Source of the DNA: Owenia fusiformis
Taxonomy: Eukaryota > Annelida > Polychaeta > Sabellida > Oweniidae
Reading direction: 5' to 3'
Assembly (NCBI GenBank): GCA_903813345.2
Contig: CAIIXF020000002.1
Span: forward strand, 4,194,001 to 4,258,000
Length of the DNA stretch: 64,000 nt
Under the pieces are notes generated by a model that was not told the origin of the DNA, ran no database searches, and saw only the letters and a list, made by a program, of their open reading frames with translations. Below are positions 1 to 10,800 of this stretch, one piece after another. Both the position numbers and the translations under genes were made by a program. How positions within the stretch are numbered: the stretch's first letter is position 1; the number at the start of each line of letters is the position of its first letter.

Positions 1-40
1 GAGGTTATTTTTGACTAAGAAGTAGTGGATTTATTTATGA

Positions 41-200
41 AATTGTCGGCTCTCTAGCAAAAACACGTAGCAGCCACTTGCGTACCGACAATTGTCGGTT
101 CTCTATCTGGCACTACTAGGTGACGATAGAGTGCCGACAATTGTCGGTACCCCAGCAAATACCCCTGGACAGTCTCCAGTACCGACAATTGTCGGTCCTT
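41..200. repeat. Regularly spaced palindrome array
   Basis: Three full copies of CCGACAATTGTCGG (85-98, 134-147, 182-195) and a half copy at 41-49. The AATT centres are 49, 49 and 48 bp apart, while the intervening about 33 bp differ in sequence and carry small hairpins (for example CTCTATC...GATAGAG). The array may begin left of the window. Confidence 0.85.
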
Positions 201-1097
201 GAGCCACTCCGTTTAAATAAATAGATGTCAGTAATAAATGATTTAAATTTGGGTTTCTTGATATGCAGGGGTGACAGGATCCAGTATCATAAGTTAAAGG
301 TATCATATAATGATATACCATCAATCTAATAATTAAAACAATTAAGTTTAAGTTAAGTGTTTGGAATTACCCCCATGCAAGTGTTCGGATTTACCCCCCA
401 AAAAAACTCCTGTTCGGAATTACCCCCCTAAAATACCTTGTAGTAAAAATGGAATAACCCAGATATTTTTTACAATTTTTCGTAATTTTTTCTGCAAATG
501 CATTCTACAGTGGATTATACACATAATATATATAGAATCATAGCATAGATGTGCAGTACAGCCAAGCTAACTACATTTTTTGATGGGGGTGTTTGGAAAT
601 AGACGTACTGACTCTATTTTTTATCATCATCGGTGATCATTTGGAGGGGGAGGCAGATCATCGTCATCATTTACTGAACACACCTGTCTTTATGTTAAAA
701 GCTGAGCCATCATTCATTGAATCATCATCATCATTTGGGTACTGTAGCTGTTAGGCTTGCCTGTTGTCGCTACACTCGTTTTGTAGATCTATTTATCAGT
801 TAAACTGATTCTGATGTACTGTATCTATTTTTAGTCAAACTGAACTCGTGAGCCCATTTATCACTGAAATGCGTGCTTATTTCCTTGAGCAAAGTTTAGA
901 TTCCGAACTGTCGGAACCGATTCAGGTACAGCCATACTCAGAGTTACACCTGTAGTGCTTATAGCGTAGCGTTACAATTTGTGTTTCAATTAACTTATAT
1001 TGTTGTAATGACCCAAGGGTGCCCCAAGGGAATGACTAACTAATGAGTATAAAGTATAGCCAGATACAGAGAATGAAAGAAAGTGCTCTAAATTGAA

Positions 1098-1172
1098 CGG
1101 CCATTGTGGGAATCAAACCTAAGACCCTTAGATCCAATGACTATTGCTTTACCAACTAAGCTCATGAAGGCT
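1098..1172 (-). repeat. tRNA-derived SINE-like unit
   Basis: On the minus strand an A-box-like GAGCTTAGTTGG (1152-1163) and B-box-like GGTTTGATTCC (1109-1119) lie at tRNA-like spacing. The remaining cloverleaf is poor, so a tRNA-derived SINE or tRNA pseudogene is likelier than a working tRNA. Confidence 0.5.
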
Positions 1173-1670
1173 TTAGACACTACAGCTGGGTAGTAGTAGC
1201 AACTTGCTATCAGGGATCATTACATTATCGATGGTTACCTTATTTTGTTCCTTAGTAGCTTATTTAATTCTATCAAATGTTGTATCACTATATAAAAAAA
1301 GTTAAAGGCAGAATCTGATCTATATGGGGTGATAAGATTACAAGCAACATGTACTATTGACCAACCAATCTATTCCTTACAATATCAAATACAATATCTC
1401 CCAAAAATTCACAATGTGTTATAAATTGGTGAAGTTATTAATGATTCAAAGTGCAAAAATGAGTGAATTAAGTATGCACTTTTGTGATTTTTAGAAAAAA
1501 AACATGACAATGAATGACATGAGCCAAAAAATATTCTAAAATTGAAACAATTTTTTTGTTAAGCCTGCTCACTATATCTGATTCTCTCTTTAAACCCATC
1601 GAACCCCCCCCCCCCCCCCCTAGCTACGGATCTGTACTACCATACTAAAAGTATCCTAATTACATTGTAG

Positions 1671-1822
1671 GCCTCAACAAGTATTACAAGAGGATATGCG
1701 AACCTAACTGATGACCAAAAACAAATGTTGGAGAATGGTCCTAACCTTGGAGACTTCATAGAGAATGATGGCAAAGACTGGAAAGAATATAAAGGCAATC
1801 TTCTGAAGAAAAAAGGAGAAAA
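1671..1822 (+). CDS. LIAS: LIAS first visible exon
   Basis: Follows a TTGTAG acceptor, enters in phase 0 and leaves in phase 2 at AA|GTAAGT. It encodes the region after the transit peptide, ending [16 protein letters not shown], which matches the family's WDEYKGNLKRQKGE stretch. There is no early methionine, so an upstream exon must supply the start. Its last 51 nt plus donor are duplicated 87 bp downstream. Confidence 0.88.
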
Positions 1823-4800
1823 GTAAGTGCATTAAGATTTTAAAGGGGTTATTTAGTACAAAGATTGGAAAGAATACAAAGGCAATCTCCTGCAGAAAAA
1901 GGGAGAAAAGTATGTGTATATAGATTTTAAAGGGGTTATAGTATTACAGTATAAATAATATAAACATTTTAACATTTTATTTACTTCAATGATTGTATCA
2001 TTCGAAAAATTGAATTTTAGACTTAGATTGCCACCTTGGTTGAAGACCGAAATCCCAGTTGGTAAAAACTACACATCATTAAAGAAATCTCTACGTGGGT
2101 TGAACCTACATACAGTTTGTGAAGAGGCCAAATGCCCAAATATTGGAGAATGCTGGGGAGGGGGAGAGAACAATACTGCAACAGCAACAATCATGGTAAG
2201 TGTCCCTTTTTGAATTGGGCTCTGGCCAATGTTCAACTAAATCTGACAACTGGTTAGGAAAATTAATATTTTTTAAAAAAATGGTAGCTACTTTGAATTT
2301 AGCATTCATCTTGAAAATTCCTTCTAGAGCAGAGTCCTATATCCCTCAGGCATCAGCAGACTAGAAATTAACCTCAAAGCTAATATATTCATGCGGTCCT
2401 AACTTCAACCGTTAATTTGAATTTTTGACCTACCAGATGTTTGAAAATCAAGGATTACTAGTCTCATACTGCACCGTTTTTCTTCAAACTTGTTCCATTC
2501 AAAGAATAACACAAATCCCTTTCTGATAGTAAATTATTCTCTTCAACAGAGTCCCTACTTCCAGCGGCATTTTGGTCCCCATCTGTAAGAAGGCCTTCTA
2601 ACAGCTGGGGACCAAAATGCTGCTAGACTCTTTACAATAAAGTAATGCACCGACAGAAAGGCAATTTTGTTCTGCTTTTAATGGTATTATAAGAAAAACG
2701 GTGCAGTACGAGACTCGCAATCCTTAATTTTCAAGCACCTGGTAGGTCAAAAATTCAAATTATCAAACAACATTTTTACATTCTAGGTCCTTGGGGATAC
2801 CTGTACTCGAGGCTGTCGATTTTGCTCTGTGAAGACGTCAAGAGCACCCCCACCAGCTGACCCTCTAGAACCAATCAATACGGCACGTGCAGTGACAGAG
2901 TGGGGTCTCGATTATGTGGTCCTGACTTCAGTGGATAGAGATGGTATGTTTCACATTCTTAAAACATGATGGGTCATGTTATATAAGTTGTTTAATGTTT
3001 TAATCACACTTTTTCAAAGCGCTATATTTTTTGATGGGTGTGCGTTAATAGTGTGCGTCTGTGTGCGCATTGTGTGGGTGGTGTGGTGAAACTTCCAGGA
3101 AAACCTCTTACCTGTTCAACTTGAGATTATTAGGTAGCCCAGTGATATCCCCACCATTGAAGCAAGTGGCCACAGCAGCCACCCGAGATTTTAGAAACAG
3201 GTTGGCAGTCACCCGAAAATTTATTTGCAACCACTTTAAAATGAGAAAAATTGGCAGATTTTGATCAATTTTAGTCTGAAATGATGTGAAACTGAGAATT
3301 TTGCATCCACTTGAGAAATAATTTCTGTGGAGAACACCATAGTCATTTTAAATTTTTCCAATTTAAAATGCAATATTTATCACAGTGTGTCTTATTCTTC
3401 TATAGAGTATTACAGTAACACCTGTATAATGTGAACACAGCTAGTACCAGCTAAAAGTGATCACATTAACAGGTACTGTAAATGCAGTGATTTACAATGT
3501 GATTATATAAACTATGGACAGTTGAACATTTTAAATCAGTTTCAGTGATCTCCCTAGGATTCTTCTTAGGTGGGTACAAAATTTTCATTATCCCAACAAA
3601 CGAAGTTCTGTAGGGATATAGTATAGCCCTCCGTCCGTCCGTCTGTCCGGAAGATAACTCGAATACTAGTCGACAGATTTTCTTCATATTTGGTGGAAAG
3701 ATGTATATTGGTGAATAGTTTTACGCAAAAATTGCCAATTTTTCATGATTTTTCTCACTTTCAAGAAGGTGCATATGGATTTTCAGGTGGGTGCAAGCAT
3801 ATTTTCAAAATTTCAGGTGGGTGCTGCACCCACTTGTTTTAATGCTGGGGAGATCACTGAGTTTGTTGTAATAAATTGCTTTATATATCCAGAAGGATAT
3901 CCAGTGCATTAGATTTATTGTATTACATATATTTAATAAATTACTGCTGAATAAATAAACATACAAAAACTAGCAACCATATTAATGAATTGCTCACCCT
4001 TGACATGATTGCAATATCTCAAAGAACTATGTCTGTATATTAACTGTGCATCAATCTTCATTCAGAGAACTGGTGTCAAAATCTAGCTGCTTCCTCTATC
4101 ATGGCTCTATATCTGAACACCCCTCTAATCTGAGCACAATTTAATGTGAACACTTCCTTGGTCATTCAAATTTAAGAAACATGATACTTGAAATGTGAAC
4201 ACCTGCTAATCCAAATACATTTAGCCCATATCCCCTGGTATAATTCGAATTACACAGGAATATCTGAACACCTCTTTTATCATTCTGAACACAACTTAAC
4301 GTGAACACTTTCTTGGTCCCAATTTTGGTACCTCCTTTTGATTCACATATTAGAAACATGAAACTTGAAATGTGAACACCTTCTAATCCTGACACTTCTG
4401 CCCCATGCCAATATCATTTAAAGTGCATAGGTTTTACTGTAAAGAGTACATCATGAGTTTGTGTTTTAGATATGCCTGATGGAGGTGCTGCTCATTTTGC
4501 CCAAACAGTGAAAGAAATAAAAAGATTGTAAGTAGAAAATTCATGTAATTACAGTTTTAGTAATATGTTTAGTATGTCACCACCAGCGAGAAGTGGTGAC
4601 ATTGTTGAATAGTCTCCAACTTTTTTTATGGATGGTGTCCGGTGGCTGGCATTCTGTGTGATGTTTTGTAACAAATGGCAGGTGGTTACATTGTGCATGT
4701 TAATGCCTCATTCTAAAGAATTACTGCATTCAGATGCAACTAAATGTTTGCTCTAATCAGAAATTTAATCATTGTATGAGTTTATGTGACATCATAATGG

Positions 4801-7800
4801 TACTGCAGTAAAACCTGTCTAATCAGAATACCATTCGGACTGGCTAAATTGTAGAGATTAGGAGATGTTCATTTACAGCTAGTGGTGTAGTGGTTAGCAA
4901 GTGGTTAGCTTACCTTTTAGTCAGGCGGAGCAGGTTCAAATCCCTGGGACAACATTTGTTTTTTATTCTTCCTTTTTAGAACCACATTACATTTTCCTAA
5001 TCTCTTTATGTGTAACAGATACAGTAGTCATATTTTTATTACTTTCAAGGGTTTTAGATTATAGAAAAAAAAAATTCTATGTCCCTTTAACATGTGTTTC
5101 AATGGAAGGCAGAAATAACACTTTATAGGAAGCTGTTCAAATATACTGATATTACAGTTTGTGTAAAATGACTCTGTTTGGTGATTTCATATTTTCATTT
5201 AAAATTTGGTAAAGTACAAGTAGGTCATATTGCAAAAGTAGGTCTAATTTACACATATAAAACAATAAGATGATTAAATATGATCAATAGAATTTAAGAG
5301 GTTCAGTCGACATTTATAATATAAAATTTGGTAAAGCATAAGTAGGTCATATTGCAAAAGTAGGTCTAATTTACACATATAAAACAATAAGATGATTAAA
5401 TATGATCAATAGAATTTAAGAGGTTCAGTCGACATTTATAATATAAAATTTGGTAAAGCATAAGTAGGTCATATTGCAAAAGTAGGTCTAATTTACACAT
5501 ATAAAACAATAAGATGATTAAATATGATCAATAGAATTTAAGAGGTTCAGTCGACATTTATAATATAAAATTTGGTAAAGCATAAGTAGGTCATATTGCA
5601 AAAGTAGGTCTAATTTACACATATAAAACAATAAGATGATTAAATATGATCAATAGAATTTAAGAGGTTCAGTCGACATTTATAATATAAAATTTGGTAA
5701 AGCATAAGTAGGTCATATTGCAAAAGTAGGTCTAATTTACACATATAAAACAATAAGATGATTAAATATGATCAATAGAATTTAAGAGGTTCAGTCGACA
5801 TTTATAATATAAAATTTGGTAAAGCATAAGTAGGTCATATTGCAAAAGTAGGTCTAATTTACACATATAAAACAATAAGATGATTAAATATGATCAATAG
5901 AATTTAAGAGGTTCAGTCGACATTTATAATATAAAATTTGGTAAAGCATAAGTAGGTCATATTGCAAAAGTAGGTCTAATTTACACATATAAAACAATAA
6001 GATGATTAAATATGATCAATAGAATTTAAGAGGTTCAGTCGACATTTATAATATAAAATTTGGTAAAGCATAAGTAGGTCATATTGCAAAAGTAGGTCTA
6101 ATTTACACATATAAAACAATAAGATGATTAAATATGATCAATAGAATTTAAGAGGTTCAGTCGACATTTATAATATAAAATTTGGTAAAGCATAAGTAGG
6201 TCATATTGCAAAAGTAGGTCTAATTTACACATATAAAACAATAAGATGATTAAATATGATCAATAGAATTTAAGAGGTTCAGTCGACATTTATAATATAA
6301 AATTTGGTAAAGCATAAGTAGGTCATATTGCAAAAGTAGGTCTAATTTACACATATAAAACAATAAGATGATTAAATATGATCAATAGAATTTAAGAGGT
6401 TCAGTCGACATTTATAATATAAAATTTGGTAAAGCATAAGTAGGTCATATTGCAAAAGTAGGTCTAATTTACACATATAAAACAATAAGATGATTAAATA
6501 TGATCAATAGAATTTAAGAGGTTCAGTCGACATTTATAATATAAAATTTGGTAAAGCATAAGTAGGTCATATTGCAAAAGTAGGTCTAATTTACACATAT
6601 AAAACAATAAGATGATTAAATATGATCAATAGAATTTAAGAGGTTCAGTCGACATTTATAATATAAAATTTGGTAAAGCATAAGTAGGTCATATTGCAAA
6701 AGTAGGTCTAATTTACACATATAAAACAATAAGATGATTAAATATGATCAATAGAATTTAAGAGGTTCAGTCGACATTTATAATATAAAATTTGGTAAAG
6801 CATAAGTAGGTCATATTGCAAAAGTAGGTCTAATTTACACATATAAAACAATAAGATGATTAAATATGATCAATAGAATTTAAGAGGTTCAGTCGACATT
6901 TATAATATAAAATTTGGTAAAGCATAAGTAGGTCATATTGCAAAAGTAGGTCTAATTTACACATATAAAACAATAAGATGATTAAATATGATCAATAGAA
7001 TTTAAGAGGTTCAGTCGACATTTATAATATAAAATTTGGTAAAGCATAAGTAGGTCATATTGCAAAAGTAGGTCTAATTTACACATATAAAACAATAAGA
7101 TGATTAAATATGATCAATAGAATTTAAGAGGTTCAGTCGACATTTATAATATAAAATTTGGTAAAGCATAAGTAGGTCATATTGCAAAAGTAGGTCTAAT
7201 TTACACATATAAAACAATAAGATGATTAAATATGATCAATAGAATTTAAGAGGTTCAGTCGACATTTATAATATAAAATTTGGTAAAGCATAAGTAGGTC
7301 ATATTGCAAAAGTAGGTCTAATTTACACATATAAAACAATAAGATGATTAAATATGATCAATAGAATTTAAGAGGTTCAGTCGACATTTATAATATAAAA
7401 TTTGGTAAAGCATAAGTAGGTCATATTGCAAAAGTAGGTCTAATTTACACATATAAAACAATAAGATGATTAAATATGATCAATAGAATTTAAGAGATTC
7501 AGTCAACATTTATAATGTTTACAAATAGCAATAATATTGCATCAAATCTCTGCCCCCCCCCATTTATAATGTTTACAAATAGCAATAATATTGCATCAAA
7601 TCTCTGCCCCCCCCCCCTCCCCATTTATAATGTTTACAAATAGCAATAATATTGCATCAAATCTCTGCCCCCCCCCCCCCCCCCCCTATTGTTATCTTCC
7701 CCACCAGGGTCACAATGGAGCAAGACGATTACAATTGAAGCAAGACTTATTAGCAACTATTAAATAAGAACTAAAGTTTTGAAACACTAGAAATTAAAGA

Positions 7801-10800
7801 AACCAAAAAATTCCCATCACTCAACATTATGATTTTTTTTTTATAGTTCTAGTAATGGGCCTAAGTAATAAATCTGTGAATAAAATCATTTTTTCACATG
7901 AAGTTATAAAAATGTTAATAGAGTTAAATAGATGTCAGTGGTAACTAATTCTTAAACATAAAAAAGCAGTATTAACATCATTGCAGTGATCTCCCCAGCA
8001 TTAAAGCAAGTGGGCGCAGCACCCACCTTAGATTTTAAAAATAGGCTTGCACCCACCTGTGAATCCATTTGCACCCACTGGAAAATGAGAAAAATCATGG
8101 AAAATATTTAGGCATATATTGACCAATTTTGGTATGAATTGTGAAATTGAGAATTTTGCACCCACTCAATAAAAAATCCTGTTGAGATCACTGCATTGTA
8201 TGTATAGAGTGCATTCATTTCTTTGAATAAACACAATACCTCAGTTACGGTCATGATAAACTTTACATTGGTGTAGAAAAATCAATAAAACAACTTTTAC
8301 AAATTTTTTAAGTGAGGTTTGTCAGGTGATATTTAATAACCAAGTGAACTTTTTATATTAGACTGTAGAAATGGCGTCAGCAATTGAAGATCGTTGTAAA
8401 GAAGCTCTCACTTGTGGACTGTGTCTGGATACTCTTACTGAACCAAGGACGTTACCATGTTTACACCAGTACTGTTTGAAGTGTCTACATGATCTTGTGG
8501 AGAAAATTGGGCTAAAAGAAGGTAGCATAAACTGCCCAGAATGTCGTCATGTATGTTATGTGCCACAACAGGGAGTGGCAGAATTCAAAGTGAGCCCTAC
8601 AATATCATTCCTGTTAGATGCCTATAAGGACATAAACCAGACTGAAGAGCCAGAATGTAGCAGGTGTCTTGAAACTGATGAGAAACACACCCTGGCTAAA
8701 GTTCAATGTCTAGACTGCAACAAGAAGTTTTGCGGGATGTGCAAGAAAATGCATGACTCATTTAAGGTCATGCAAGGTCACAAGTTAATCAACCTTACGG
8801 GAGACAGTGCACATGATCTACAAACTGCACTTCAGTCTATAAAAGAAAGAACTGTGTTTTGTCAAAAGCACCCTGCTAAACCAATAGAGATCTACTGTAA
8901 GGTAGACAATGCAGTACTCTGTCAACTTTGCTACACATTGGATCACCACAGCCATGCAGCTGAGGACATTAAAGAAACAGCTGCCAAGAATATGAAGCCA
9001 ATTGGGGCATTGATAACACAAGGTGAAGGACTTGCTGACATATATGAACAAGCCATTCAAGATATACAAGCCTATAAAAGTCAGTTGGGGCAAAATGCAG
9101 AAGATGCCACAGCAAACATTAACAATTATATGAACATACTGTTCCAAGCTATCCGTGAGAAGTTTAAGTCTCACACAGATCAAGTAGCCAAGGAGAAGGA
9201 AACCAACGTGAAGCAAGTGATGTCCCAACTTGGCCAACTAGAACTCCAGAAAGCCATCATTGAGGGTCAAGTCAAAAAGTTCTACACCATTGTTGAGCAT
9301 GGCCACCCTGTAGAAATAGCAGGACTAAAGGAACAGATTGCGACTAAAACAGAGGAATGGTCGCAACAGCCCAAGGTTGATTTCAATGGTAAAATCACCA
9401 TTGGGTTCACAGAAGGAGCAATCAAAGATGATAGGGTTGAGTTTGGAAAAGTTACAATCAAAGCTAAAGCAGAAGCTGGTGATTCAGTAGAGGTTACATT
9501 TACATGTTTGTCCAAGCCTATTGTGCGAAAACATAGACTTCAATCAGGTTTGATTGGTGATTTAACTGTAACACCTACAGGGGATTGTGTAGTAACAATT
9601 GGCAGGTTTTATCCATTCACCACTTCAAAAATATATGATGCAAGATACAAACTGAAAAAGGACTTAGGGAAAATATATAAAAATGTAACAATCTTGAAAG
9701 ATGGCAATATAGCATTCACTGATGACTCCAACACAATCACTGTCTTCAATCCATCTGGGGATCATGAGCGTGATATTGTGTGTACCAATGTAGAGGGGCT
9801 ATATGGGATAACTCAGAACAGTGCAGGTGACCTGGTGGTCTGTGATGGAGACACCAACACAGTACATCATATAGATCCAACCACTTGGGCATCCAAGTCT
9901 ACATCTAAGCCAGGCTTGTTCCAGTCGCCATACTATGTAGCATGTAATAGAAATGACACAGTTATTGTTAGTGACTGTTGGGGCCATTTTATAAAAGGAA
10001 TAGATAAGAATGGCAAGGAGCTATTCTCATATGGAGAGGAAGATGATGGTGATAGACAACTTCGTAATCCCCATGGCATATGTACTGATCAGGCTAACCA
10101 TATATTTGTGGCTGACAATAGAAACAACCGGGTCCACATGCTAAGTAAAGATGGAGAATTCATCCAGTATGTTCTAACACAGAAGGATGGTTTAGAGTAT
10201 CCACACGCTGTAGCAATAACCAATGAGGGACAACTGCTGGTTGGAGATTGTGAGGGCAACCTCTTCATTGTCAAATACAGGGAGTAAGGTAAATAATTTC
10301 ATGTCCTTAATATAAATGGTAAATACTGTTTTGTAAATGAATATTGTTTTGGGCTTGAAAGACCGAATACAAGAACTTAAATAAAAGATAGGAGTACAAC
10401 AAATAGTGCAAAAAAAACAAAAAAAACACTCGTTCAAGCGAATCATTTATTGTGAATATTATTTTTAACCTGAATTATGAAAAATTATGAAAAAAATACT
10501 ACAGATAGTGAAATCAAAACAATGTGCCTTTATCTCTCATTAAGTGAATCATTAGTTCATGATCTGATTAAATTTGGTGATTTATTTGTTTCAGCACAGG
10601 AGTGACATCTACATATGTGATGTTATGTTAGCAGTGTTTTAAGAAAGCCAAAACAGCACATTATAGAACGCCGTGGACTGCACAATATAATCAGGCTACA
10701 TATCCTAGGAGATGCTTACATATTGAGGTCTAAGGAATATAATTGTCAAGTATTATGCTATGAAACAACATAGGGAATCATGTAGCTCAGTCTTGAACTC

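Larger units (their letters stand above)
1..1670. other. Upstream region of LIAS, no gene identified
   Basis: Apart from the palindrome array and the minus-strand SINE-like unit, this stretch holds CATCAT-rich low complexity near 620-740 and a poly-C run at about 1605-1620. The first LIAS exon was looked for here and not found; one ATG-to-donor candidate near 865-915 encodes an acidic peptide unlike a transit sequence. Confidence 0.6.
3411..4441. mobile_element. TACAGTAAAACCTG-type TIR element with nested insertions
   Basis: Starts TACAGTAACACCTGTATAAT and ends in the inverse GGTTTTACTGTA. The TA plus CAGT ends resemble Tc1/mariner-class termini. Inside are degenerate repeats on AATGTGAACACCT, plus a second family (3543-3859), itself interrupted by a third. 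No transposase. Confidence 0.6.

Noticed and set aside
41-200. CRISPR-like array of palindromic repeats with variable spacers
   Set aside because: The genome is clearly eukaryotic, repeats are only 14-16 bp, just three full copies exist and there are no cas genes. Reported as a palindrome array instead.
361-543. First LIAS exon candidate beginning MELPPCKCSD
   Set aside because: Not a mitochondrial targeting-like sequence and no donor in the right phase; the repeat context (TTACCCCC) is low complexity.
865-915. ATG-to-GTACAG candidate for the LIAS first exon (MRAYFLEQSL...)
   Set aside because: Phase fits, but the peptide is acidic, unlike a transit peptide, and the donor is weak.
8818-9237. 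139-codon minus-strand ORF
   Set aside because: It is antisense to the TRIM coding sequence, a shadow ORF with no recognised domain.
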